From: Dehalococcoidia bacterium
Lineage (GTDB): Bacteria > Chloroflexota > Dehalococcoidia > Tepidiformales > Tepidiformaceae
Direction: 5' to 3'
NCBI GenBank assembly: GCA_009838385.1
Contig: VXRS01000059.1
Coordinates: forward strand, 1-6,895
Length of the DNA stretch: 6,895 nucleotides
Every line of letters starts with the position of its first letter. Positions within the stretch are counted from its first letter, which is position 1. Positions 1 to 6,895 of the stretch are shown here, piece by piece. Both the position numbers and the translations under genes were made by a program. The notes below the pieces were generated by a model. The model had not been told where the DNA came from. It saw only the letters and a list, made by a program, of their open reading frames with translations, and made no database searches.

Positions 1-1334
<1,334 letters not shown>

Positions 1335-1342
<8 letters not shown>

Positions 1343-2000
1343 GAGTGACCCCGGCGGGCGTCCGAGCGAGGTACGCCTCGCGGACCTCGTTCCCCGGCGT
1401 CGGGAAGTCGGCGAACGCGACCTCCGAGTCGGGGCTCGACGGCTGCGGCGCTTCCCGTTGCCACAGGGCCGCCTCGCGGCACAGCGCGATCATGACGCTG
1501 CACGGCTCCGGGCAGGGAATTGCCTTCTCCGATGCTGCCTGCTCGGCCCAGACAGGCGTCCGCACGCACCGACCGCAGAGCGCGCCACGCGCCTGCTCCT
1601 GTCCCTCCGCATCGAGCTCGCCCGCGATGCGGTAGCGCCCCCGCTGCCGCGCCACCACCTCATCCAGCGGGATGATGTGCAGCGTTCCCTGGGACGCCTG
1701 CTGCTGGTGTAGGAGCGCCTGCGGGTAGATCGCATCGATTGCCGCTTCGGCTAGGTTTTCCGGCAGCGAGACGCGCCAGTTGCCGGGCAGCGTCCGCGCC
1801 CCGCTCAGTGGGCGGTAGCGACCGTAGTCGTCGATGCGCACATGCTCGCGCAGGGCTTCGACCGTACTCGTGAGCTCGCATGCCTCCGGCCCCGAGCGCG
1901 GGCCGGAGAGTTCGACCCGTCCATCCCGAAACGCCACCGCCACCTCGCCCAGCGTGAAGTCCCGCCTGGCCGCGATCGCTTCCCTCGCCGCGTCCTGCAC
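1335..2000 (-). CDS. DR2241-like protein with a probable 4Fe-4S cluster, upstream of hemL
   Basis: A 221-residue soluble protein with no signal peptide or membrane segment. The C-terminal half has a cysteine pattern suited to an Fe-S cluster: CGRC (Cys142, Cys145) and CPEPC (Cys163, Cys167), with further cysteines at 41 and 174. The segment before it (AIYPQALL near 90, then an LDEVVARQRGRY stretch near 112-123) resembles, from memory, the cluster domain found behind the CbiX-type chelatase domain in Deinococcus DR2241. The N-terminal 75 residues may be the accompanying stabilising domain. No CbiX domain is present, so this would be a stand-alone version. The GTG start at 2000 is the only sensible one, because an in-frame TAG lies at 2010-2012. 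The gene overlaps hemL by 8 bases and probably shares its transcript, pointing to a role in tetrapyrrole synthesis such as metal insertion or redox sensing; that role is inferred. The gene is certain, the cluster likely, the family moderately sure. Confidence 0.8.
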
Positions 2001-2012
2001 GCGGCCATTCTA
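2001..2012 (-). promoter_or_regulatory. Putative -10 for a leaderless start of the Fe-S gene and hemL
   Basis: On the minus strand TAGAAT (2007-2012) matches TATAAT in five of six positions and is followed by exactly six bases before the GTG at 2000. Transcription would start on or next to the first base of the start codon, and there is no Shine-Dalgarno sequence, so the mRNA is predicted to be leaderless. The TAG in this hexamer is also the in-frame stop that fixes the gene start. I see no convincing -35. Confidence 0.55.
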
Positions 2013-2031
2013 GCGGTCGGGCGGGTGTAGA

Positions 2032-2061
2032 TAGACGCGAGGCGCCGGCCCGTCACATACT
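2032..2061 (+). promoter_or_regulatory. Weak candidate promoter for the MBL-VOC pair
   Basis: TAGACG (2032-2037) and CATACT (2056-2061) each match the sigma-70 consensus in four of six positions and are 18 bases apart. They leave a 5' leader of about 28 bases that contains a good Shine-Dalgarno sequence. The match is modest and could be chance. The 95-base gap between the divergent start codons must in any case contain the promoters for both directions. Confidence 0.25.
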
Positions 2062-2085
2062 GCCCGCACCCACCACAACGTCGCC

Positions 2086-2090
2086 GGAGG
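2086..2090 (+). promoter_or_regulatory. Shine-Dalgarno sequence of the MBL gene
   Basis: GGAGG ends five bases before the ATG at 2096, a standard ribosome binding site that fixes this start. It stands out because four other genes in the window have no such site and instead carry a -10-like hexamer right before the start codon. Confidence 0.75.
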
Positions 2091-2095
2091 TCGAG

Positions 2096-2938
2096 ATGGG
2101 GCAGTTCCACCGCCAGCAGGTCGGTAACGCCGAGATCATCGCGCTCCAGGACAGCTGGACGGCGATGCCTCCCTCCATGTTCTATCCCGACGTCCCCGCC
2201 GACGCCTGGGCCGACTACGGCGAGTTCCTCGACGGCGACGGCAACCTCACGCTCAATCTTGGCGCCTGGCTCGTCGCGAGCGAGGGGAACATGATCCTCG
2301 TCGATACGGGGCTCGGCGGCCGCCCCGCCCCCATGCCCCTGAAAGAGGACACCGCGCTCCCCTCTGTGATGGAGGAGGCCGGTGTAATGACTGAAGAGGT
2401 CGACACGGTCGTCTACACCCACCTCCACTTCGACCACACCGGCTGGACCACCATCGACCACAACGGCGCAGCTGTCCCCCTCTTCCCCAACGCCCGCCAC
2501 GTCGTGCAGCAGAGGGAGTGGGACTACTGGACCGGCAGCGACGAGCTTCGCGCCGCCGCCCAGTACGACAACGTCCTCGGTCCTATCGAGTCCGCAGGGC
2601 TGCTCGACCTCGTCGAGGGCGAGCACCCCGTCACCAGCGAGCTTGTGACCGTCCCCACCCCCGGGCACACCCCCGGACATGTGTCGTTCGTGCTGGCGAG
2701 CGCGGGCGAACGCGCCTACCTCATCGGCGACGCCGCCCACCAGCCCGTGCAGGTGTGCGAGGACGGCTGGTGCGCCGGCGCCGATGTCGACAAGGTCGCC
2801 TCGGCGGCCAGCCGCAAGGCGCTCATGGAGCGCATCGAGGAGGAGGGCGCGCTCATCGCGAGCGGCCACTTCCCCTTCCCCGGTCTCGGCCACGCGGTCG
2901 CCGGCGACGGCGTTCGCACCTACCGCCCCCTTGACTGA
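2096..2938 (+). CDS. Metallo-beta-lactamase-fold hydrolase, lactonase-like
   Basis: A 280-residue two-metal hydrolase of the MBL superfamily, predicted cytosolic because no signal peptide is seen. The metal ligands are all visible: HLHFDH (His109, His111, Asp113, His114), His191 in TPGHTPGH, Asp212 in LIGDAAH and His258 in ASGHFPFPG. The VDTG strand motif is at 69-72. The order and spacing resemble the group that includes N-acyl-homoserine lactonases and methyl parathion hydrolase, and the length fits. The true substrate cannot be told from sequence; lactone, ester and organophosphate hydrolysis are all possible. The ATG follows GGAGG at proper spacing. The stop codon shares its last base with the start codon of the VOC gene (TGATG), so the two are probably translated together and may act on related compounds. 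It is divergent from the Fe-S/hemL unit. Confidence 0.9.
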   Translation: MGQFHRQQVGNAEIIALQDSWTAMPPSMFYPDVPADAWADYGEFLDGDGNLTLNLGAWLVASEGNMILVDTGLGGRPAPMPLKEDTALPSVMEEAGVMTEEVDTVVYTHLHFDHTGWTTIDHNGAAVPLFPNARHVVQQREWDYWTGSDELRAAAQYDNVLGPIESAGLLDLVEGEHPVTSELVTVPTPGHTPGHVSFVLASAGERAYLIGDAAHQPVQVCEDGWCAGADVDKVASAASRKALMERIEEEGALIASGHFPFPGLGHAVAGDGVRTYRPLD

Positions 2939-3321
2939 TGCCGATGACTAGTGCGGACATGGACATCGAGGGCGTCGCCGGGGTCATCATCTGGACCGAC
3001 CGGTACCCCGAGATGCTCGCCTTCTACCGCGACGTGCTCGGCCTGACGCCGCGCAGCGAGCGCCCGACCTTCGCGAACTTCGAGTGGGATGGCTTCCGCC
3101 TCAGCGTCGCCGCCCACGACGAGGTCCACGGTCCCGCCCGCGACCCCCTGCGCATCATGGTCCACTTCGCCGTCCCGGACATCGCCGCCACGCACCGCCG
3201 GCTCGTCGATCAGGGTGTCGAGTTCTCGCGCCCGCCCGAGCAGGAGCGCTGGGGCGGCTGGGTCGCCACCTTCGCCGACCCCGACGGCAATACCCTCCAG
3301 CTCCTGCAGCTCCCCGACTAG
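2938..3321 (+). CDS. VOC-family (glyoxalase/bleomycin-resistance fold) protein
   Basis: A 127-residue single-domain member of the vicinal oxygen chelate superfamily. The characteristic helix LAFYRDVLGL is at 27-36, the second half begins with MVHFAVPDI near 74-82, and the end has DPDGNTLQLLQ at 114-124. Members are glyoxalases, dioxygenases, isomerases or resistance proteins that bind a drug without chemistry. Only His76 is an obvious candidate metal ligand: the usual acidic residue after DPDGN is Gln121 here and strand one has no His or Glu in the usual place. Metal catalysis is therefore doubtful and a binding role is possible. The first ATG overlaps the MBL stop by one base; the ATGs at 2944 and 2959 are alternatives, and no Shine-Dalgarno sequence separates them. 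The gene ends 4 bases from the oppositely oriented SCO1664-family gene. Confidence 0.85.
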   Translation: MPMTSADMDIEGVAGVIIWTDRYPEMLAFYRDVLGLTPRSERPTFANFEWDGFRLSVAAHDEVHGPARDPLRIMVHFAVPDIAATHRRLVDQGVEFSRPPEQERWGGWVATFADPDGNTLQLLQLPD

Positions 3322-3325
3322 CGAC

Positions 3326-4060
3326 TCAGACCAGCGGCCAGGGATAGCTCCGGTGGGGGCCCGGCGTGGGCATCGCCCGCGTTCGCAGGAGCCGGTCGGC
3401 TCGACCGAGGAACGCCCCGACTTCGTCCGGTGAGAGAAGCGCATTAAACGCTTTGGTTTCCTCATCGTCCCCCGCGACCGCCGTCGCCGCCCGCTCCACG
3501 TCCCCCAGCCACTCATCCGAGATGGGCTGCTCCGCCCAGTCCCAGATCACCGTGCGCAGCTTGTATTCGCGGTGGAAGCAGAGCCCGTGGTCGATGCCCC
3601 AGATTCGGCCCTGCTCGTCCAGCAGGCAGTGGCCGCCCTTGCGGTCGGCGTTGTTGGCCACGAAGTCGAACACCGCCATCCGCTGAAGCTGCGGCACGAG
3701 CTCCGGGTCGTCTCGCTGCTCGAAGAAGTGCGAGGACTGGTCGTGCGGCACGTACAGCTGCAGCGACCCCACCCCCTGCGGTCCGTCCCGCACGACCGTT
3801 GGCGGGACGAACGACCACCCCAGCAACTGTGCGAGCTGGTAGGCCGCCACCTCGCGCGCATAGAGCGTCCCGGTGGGGAAGTCCCACAGGGGCGTCTCCC
3901 CCGACTCGGGCTTGTAGACTGCCGCAATCTCCTGTCCGTCCCCCGCACAGAGCCGCGCCAGGTAGACGTAGTTGCTGGAGGACCAGAGCAGCTTCAGGTC
4001 CTCGAACTCCGCCTCCAGCAGCAGTGCCTCGGCCCCGGCCATGTCGATGCTGCGGGTCAT
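3326..4060 (-). CDS. SCO1664-family protein, PI3/4-kinase or HipA-like fold
   Basis: A 244-residue protein that I recognise by pattern as the uncharacterised SCO1664 family, known mainly from actinobacteria and some other GC-rich bacteria. Kinase-like elements appear in order: AAVYKP with Lys50 as the probable ATP-binding lysine, WDFPTGTLYAREVAAY at 59-74 including a conserved Glu70, VPPTVVRDGPQGVGS at 85-99, the catalytic-loop-like NNADRKGGH at 136-144 and the metal-site-like GIDHG at 155-159. The C-terminal tail SYPWPLV is typical of the family. The substrate is unknown, so protein, lipid or small-molecule phosphorylation are all open, and activity is not proven. I chose the ATG at 4060 because a TACGCT hexamer lies seven bases upstream; an in-frame ATG at 4042 is the alternative. 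Longer versions would run into the PhzF-like gene. That gene ends 40 bases upstream on the same strand, so the two may also be co-transcribed. Confidence 0.88.
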   Translation of the reverse strand: MTRSIDMAGAEALLLEAEFEDLKLLWSSSNYVYLARLCAGDGQEIAAVYKPESGETPLWDFPTGTLYAREVAAYQLAQLLGWSFVPPTVVRDGPQGVGSLQLYVPHDQSSHFFEQRDDPELVPQLQRMAVFDFVANNADRKGGHCLLDEQGRIWGIDHGLCFHREYKLRTVIWDWAEQPISDEWLGDVERAATAVAGDDEETKAFNALLSPDEVGAFLGRADRLLRTRAMPTPGPHRSYPWPLV

Positions 4061-4076
4061 GGCGGGCAGCGTAGCA
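4061..4076 (-). promoter_or_regulatory. Extended -10 before the SCO1664-family gene, leaderless type
   Basis: On the minus strand TGCTACGCT (4068-4076) contains TACGCT preceded by TGC, like an extended -10 element. Seven bases follow before the ATG at 4060 and there is no Shine-Dalgarno sequence. The same nine bases precede the PhzF-like gene at 4998-5006. No -35 is evident. Confidence 0.45.
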
Positions 4077-4100
4077 GAGCGTCCGGAGGGCGGCGGCGAG

Positions 4101-4991
4101 TCAGACCGTGATAGTCCCCCGCAAGACCGTGACCGCCGTCCCCGCGATGCGCACCGTCGTGGGCGTTTCCCCCTCACCCTCCACCTCCACCTCGACCAGC
4201 CCTGGTCGCCCCATGATGTGCCCCTGCTCCACCGTGTATGCGGCCTCGCGCACGAGGCCGTGCCGCCACAGGTACGCCGCCATCCCGCCCGTGGCACTCC
4301 CCGTCACCGGGTCCTCCTGCACCCCAGAGGAAGGGCCGAAGTGCCGTGCGTGCGCCCGATTCGCCCGGTCGTACGCCTCGGGCGTGAACACGTGCGTGCT
4401 GAAGTAGCCGTCCTCGCCCTCCAGCTCGGCCAGGCGCTGCAGGTCCGGGCGAACTTGCCCAAGCACCGCCAGCGACGCCACCGGGATCATCGCCTGCGGC
4501 GTGCCCGTGCTGACGACCTGAAGCGGGAACCCATCGAGCAGGTCCGAGGTTCCGATGCCGAGCACCCGCGCGTACACGTCGCGGTCGAGTTCATGTCGGA
4601 ACTCCGGTGTCGCCTGCGTCATGGCGATCCGCACCCGTCCGTCGTCGCGCCGCGAGAGGTCCACGGGCAGGACGCCCACGTTCAGCTCCTGCGTCACGCG
4701 GCGCGCCCCCTGGCCGAGCTCGATGAGCCCGTCCTCCACGAGCGCGTGCATCGTTGCGATCGTGGGGTGGCCCGCCAGCGGGATCTCCTTCCGGGGCGTG
4801 AAGAACCGCACGCGGAAGTCCGCTGCCTCTGAAGGCATGGCGAACGCCGTCTCGCTCAGGTTCAGCTCGCCCGCGATCGCCTGCATCTGCTCGGGCGTGA
4901 GCCCCTCGGCGTGCGTGACGACGCCGCAGGGATTCCCCGCGTACCGTTCCGTGGTGAACGAATCGACGATCCTGATCTCGTACTCGGCCAT
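4101..4991 (-). CDS. PhzF-family isomerase/epimerase-like protein
   Basis: A 296-residue soluble protein of the PhzF/DapF structural family. The family signature is complete: YAGNPCGVV at 17-25, NLSETAF at 44-50 with Glu47 matching the catalytic glutamate of PhzF, FTPRKEIPLAGHPT at 64-77, and RHFGPSSGVQEDPVTGSA at 216-233. The protein begins with the usual EIRIVDSFT core four residues after the ATG at 4991. A start at 5021 would run into the divergent pncC gene and is unlikely. PhzF itself isomerises a phenazine precursor, but no other phenazine genes are here, and most homologues have unknown substrates, so no pathway is assigned. It is transcribed away from pncC, from which it is separated by 22 bases, and lies 40 bases upstream of the SCO1664-family gene on the same strand. 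Confidence 0.92.
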   Translation of the reverse strand: MAEYEIRIVDSFTTERYAGNPCGVVTHAEGLTPEQMQAIAGELNLSETAFAMPSEAADFRVRFFTPRKEIPLAGHPTIATMHALVEDGLIELGQGARRVTQELNVGVLPVDLSRRDDGRVRIAMTQATPEFRHELDRDVYARVLGIGTSDLLDGFPLQVVSTGTPQAMIPVASLAVLGQVRPDLQRLAELEGEDGYFSTHVFTPEAYDRANRAHARHFGPSSGVQEDPVTGSATGGMAAYLWRHGLVREAAYTVEQGHIMGRPGLVEVEVEGEGETPTTVRIAGTAVTVLRGTITV

Positions 4992-5025
4992 CGCGGGAGC
5001 GTAGCATCGGCCCATGTCCATTCAA
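4992..5025 (-). promoter_or_regulatory. Promoter of the PhzF-like gene, leaderless type
   Basis: On the minus strand a TTGAAT (5020-5025) is followed after 16 bases by TACGCT (4998-5003), itself preceded by TG as in an extended -10. Six bases then lead to the ATG at 4991. There is no Shine-Dalgarno sequence. The -35 lies inside the coding region of the divergent pncC gene, and the -10 overlaps that gene's own -10 by two bases. Confidence 0.55.
5002..5013 (+). promoter_or_regulatory. Putative -10 for a leaderless start of pncC
   Basis: TAGCAT (5002-5007) is followed by six bases and then the ATG at 5014, with no Shine-Dalgarno sequence. This is the same arrangement as on the opposite strand, and the two hexamers share positions 5002-5003. 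No clear -35 is seen within the PhzF-like gene. Confidence 0.5.
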
Positions 5026-5508
5026 GAGAACGACTCCCTCGCCGCGCGCGTCGGCGAGCTGCTCCTGGCCCGCGAGGCCCGCGTCGCGGTCGCCGAAAGC
5101 ACCGCCGGCGGCCTCATCTCCGCCCGCCTCATCAGCGTCTCCGGCGCTTCGAAGTGGTTCGATCGCGGCCTCGTCGCCTACACCATGCCCTCGAAGCCGG
5201 ACACCCTCGGCGTCAGCATCGACTTCCTCCGTGAGCACGGCACCGTCAGTCCCGTCGCGGTCGCCGCCATTGCCGAGTCCGTGCTCGACCGCAGCGCCGC
5301 CGACTACGTCGTCGCCGAGAGCGGCATGGCCGGGCCCATCAAGGGGCGGTCGTCGAAGCCCATCGGCGGCGTCTCCTTCGCCGTCGCCGGGCCGGATGGC
5401 ACGGTGAGCGAAGAAGTGCACTTCGAGGGCTCGCGAGTGGCCATCATGGAGCAGATCGCCGAGCACGCCCTCGAGATGCTGGTCGCCGCGCTCGACTCTG
5501 GCGCCTAA
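5014..5508 (+). CDS. pncC: Nicotinamide-nucleotide amidohydrolase, CinA C-terminal domain
   Basis: A 164-residue stand-alone CinA C-terminal domain, the normal length for PncC. Such enzymes deamidate nicotinamide mononucleotide to nicotinate mononucleotide, recycling the product of NAD-dependent reactions such as bacterial DNA ligation. Visible family motifs are VAESTAGGLISARL at 26-39, GLVAYTMPSK at 52-61 and ESGMAGPIKGRSSKPIGGVSF at 102-122. Ser29, Tyr56 and Lys61 are the likely catalytic residues by analogy. The first motif usually reads AESCTGG; here it is AESTAGG, and AGPGG is AGPIK, so activity on NMN is likely but not assured. The N-terminal CinA (molybdopterin-binding-like) domain is absent. 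The start is the ATG 22 bases from the divergent PhzF-like gene. glyS follows on the same strand after 63 bases. Confidence 0.88.
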   Translation: MSIQENDSLAARVGELLLAREARVAVAESTAGGLISARLISVSGASKWFDRGLVAYTMPSKPDTLGVSIDFLREHGTVSPVAVAAIAESVLDRSAADYVVAESGMAGPIKGRSSKPIGGVSFAVAGPDGTVSEEVHFEGSRVAIMEQIAEHALEMLVAALDSGA

Positions 5509-5561
5509 CTCCGCGTTGCGCGAAGGTGAAGCCTCCCACGCCGCGCAGCCAGCGCGAGATT

Positions 5562-5565
5562 GGAG
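5562..5565 (+). promoter_or_regulatory. Shine-Dalgarno sequence fixing the GTG start of glyS
   Basis: GGAG lies six bases before the GTG at 5572 and supports that codon over the in-frame TTG at 5560. The 63-base gap from pncC shows no convincing promoter, T-box or terminator, so glyS may be read through from pncC or have a promoter I cannot recognise. Confidence 0.6.
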
Positions 5566-5571
5566 CCACCC

Positions 5572-6895
5572 GTGCCCGCACCCGACCTCGACACCATCGT
5601 CTCCCTGGCCAAGCGCCGGGGTTTCGTCTTCCCCTCCTCCGAGATCTACGGCGGTTTTGCCAACACCTACGACTACGGCCCGCTCGGCGTTGAGCTGAAG
5701 CGCAACATTCGCGACGCCTGGTGGCGCGCGATGGTGCGCGAGCGCGACGACGTCGTCGGCATCGACGCGGCCATGATGACGAACCCCCGGGTGTGGGTCG
5801 CCAGCGGCCACACCGAGACCTTCAACGACCCCCTCGTCGACTGCAAGGAATGCCGTCAGCGGTTCCGCCCCGACCACATCGAGGAAGGGCTGTACGGCGA
5901 GGTCGAGCGGGACGCCGATGGGAACTTCCGCTGCCCCAGCTGCGGCGGCGAGTTGACCGAGCCGCGCCTCTTCAACCTCATGTTCAGCACGCAGGTGGGG
6001 ACGGTCGTCGACGAAGGCTCCATCGCCTACCTGCCTCCTGAGACCGCCCAGGGCATGTTCGTGAACTTCGAGAACGTGCGCAGCTCCATGCGCCGCAAGC
6101 TGCCCTTCGGCATCGCCCAGACCCGCGTCAGCTTCCGCAACGAGATCACGCCGGGCCGCTTCATCTTCCGCACGCTCGAGTTCGAGCAGATGGAAATGGA
6201 GTACTTCTGCCGTCCCGCCGATGCCGCCGAGTGGCACCGCTACTGGATCGACGAGCGCCAGCGCTGGTACGCCGAGACCATCGGCATCGACCCCGCCCGC
6301 ATGCGCATCCGCGACCACGAACCCGAGGAGCTCTCGCATTACAGCGCCGGCACGAGCGATATCGAGTACGACTTCCCCTGGGGCTGGGGCGAGCTCGAAG
6401 GCATTGCCAACCGCACCGACTTCGACCTGAAGGCGCACAGCGGCCACAGCGGCCAGGACCTCAGCTACTTCGACGAGGAAACGCGCGAGCGCTTCATTCC
6501 CTACGTCATCGAGCCCGCCGCCGGCCTCACGCGCACGCTCGCGGTCGCGCTGCTCGAGGCCTACACGGTCGAGCCCGACGAGAAGGGCGACGAGCGCGTC
6601 GTGCTCAAGCTGCCCGCCGCCATCGCCCCCATCAAGGTGGCGGTGCTGCCCCTTTCCAAGAAGGCCACGCTCACGCCCACCGCGAAGCGCGTCCACGCGC
6701 TCATCCGCTCGCACTGGATGACCCAGTACGACGAGACGCAGTCGATCGGCCGCCGCTACCGTCGCCAGGACGAGATCGGCACGCCCCTCTGCGTCACCGT
6801 CGACTTCGACACGCTTGAGGACGAAGCGGTCACGATCCGCGAGCGCGACACGCAGGAGCAGGTGCGCGTCCCCATCGCCGGCCTCGTCGCTGCCC
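5572..6895 (+). CDS. glyS: Glycyl-tRNA synthetase, single-chain class II type, 3' end cut
   Basis: This enzyme charges tRNA-Gly with glycine. It is the homodimeric single-chain form, not the two-subunit alpha/beta form of many bacteria. The 441 readable residues show YDYGPLGVELKRNI at 33-46 (motif 1 region), a probable zinc-knuckle cysteine set (CKEC 91-94, CPSC 121-124), PPETAQGMF at 155-163, motif 2 around TRVSFRNEI...EFEQMEMEYF at 184-212, SHYSAGTSDIEYDFPWGWGELEG from 255, and motif 3 EPAAGLTRTLAVALLEAY at 314-331. An anticodon-binding domain runs from about 353 to the window end, including SIGRRYRRQDEIGTP. The GLTR form of motif 3 and the C-terminal wording recall actinobacterial enzymes. 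The start is the GTG preceded by GGAG. The C-terminus is cut: families of this type end about 10-25 residues later, so the protein is almost complete. It follows pncC on the same strand. Confidence 0.96.
   Translation, partial: MPAPDLDTIVSLAKRRGFVFPSSEIYGGFANTYDYGPLGVELKRNIRDAWWRAMVRERDDVVGIDAAMMTNPRVWVASGHTETFNDPLVDCKECRQRFRPDHIEEGLYGEVERDADGNFRCPSCGGELTEPRLFNLMFSTQVGTVVDEGSIAYLPPETAQGMFVNFENVRSSMRRKLPFGIAQTRVSFRNEITPGRFIFRTLEFEQMEMEYFCRPADAAEWHRYWIDERQRWYAETIGIDPARMRIRDHEPEELSHYSAGTSDIEYDFPWGWGELEGIANRTDFDLKAHSGHSGQDLSYFDEETRERFIPYVIEPAAGLTRTLAVALLEAYTVEPDEKGDERVVLKLPAAIAPIKVAVLPLSKKATLTPTAKRVHALIRSHWMTQYDETQSIGRRYRRQDEIGTPLCVTVDFDTLEDEAVTIRERDTQEQVRVPIAGLVAA

Noticed and set aside
1805..2893. 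A 362-codon open frame on the minus strand opposite the MBL gene
   Set aside because: It reads antisense to the MBL hydrolase and then out of frame through the start of the Fe-S gene. Its composition is typical of a shadow frame.
4061..4297. Longer N-terminus for the SCO1664-family protein, starting at 4297
   Set aside because: The extension reads the PhzF-like gene out of frame and is Arg/Ser-rich without motifs. The conserved region begins after the ATG at 4060.
4101..4991. Phenazine biosynthesis cluster suggested by the PhzF homologue
   Set aside because: No other phz-type genes are present, and PhzF-family proteins are widespread outside phenazine producers.
4992..5021. Longer N-terminus for the PhzF-like protein, starting at 5021
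   Set aside because: It would add ten residues outside the conserved core, overlap the start of pncC and cover the -10 hexamers. The ATG at 4991 fits the family and the promoter.
5516..5547. Possible hairpin between pncC and glyS (TGCGCG with CGCGCA)
   Set aside because: A six-base stem with a loop of about 20 bases and no T tract is expected by chance at this GC content, so I do not call it a terminator or riboswitch.
4591..6714. A 707-codon open frame on the minus strand opposite pncC and glyS
   Set aside because: It runs antisense to two clearly conserved genes and through part of the PhzF-like gene in another frame. Its translation is dominated by Ala, Gly, Arg, Asp and Glu with no recognisable motif, which is what GC-rich codon bias produces opposite real genes.

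Overview
The window is GC-rich and densely coding. It is about 6.9 kb from what looks like a bacterial contig whose left edge lies at base 1. It holds eight genes, of which hemL and glyS are cut by the window edges. The lineage is uncertain. A single-chain glycyl-tRNA synthetase of the actinobacterial type, an SCO1664-family protein, a C5-pathway haem gene, a DR2241-like iron-sulphur protein and starts that look leaderless together suggest Chloroflexota or a GC-rich relative (Actinomycetota, Deinococcota). I read this from remembered family patterns, not from a search.

Layout: 1-55 is an almost pure C run, probably a sequencing or assembly artefact. 56-2000 (minus) is a two-gene unit: a small protein with four clustered cysteines (DR2241-like), then hemL, which overlaps it by 8 bases. 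2096-3321 (plus) is a metallo-beta-lactamase-fold hydrolase and a VOC/glyoxalase-fold protein sharing one base (TGATG). 3326-4060 (minus) is an SCO1664-family kinase-like protein that converges on the VOC gene with only 4 bases between stop codons. 4101-4991 (minus) is a PhzF-family isomerase-like protein. 5014-5508 (plus) is a stand-alone CinA C-terminal domain (NMN amidohydrolase, pncC). 5572-6895 (plus) is the single-chain glycyl-tRNA synthetase, missing only its last few residues.

Functionally the window is mostly core metabolism: tetrapyrrole synthesis (hemL, with its Fe-S partner), NAD salvage (pncC) and translation (glyS). Interspersed are accessory enzymes of unknown substrate (MBL, VOC, PhzF, SCO1664). 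I see no mobile element, CRISPR array, RNA gene or defence system, and no clear intrinsic terminator.

The most notable signal is in the start regions. Four genes have a TANNNT hexamer 6 or 7 bases before the start codon and no Shine-Dalgarno sequence, which predicts leaderless transcripts. Two of these hexamers overlap head to head in the 22-base gap between the phzF-like gene and pncC. The MBL gene and glyS instead have clear Shine-Dalgarno sequences (GGAGG, GGAG).
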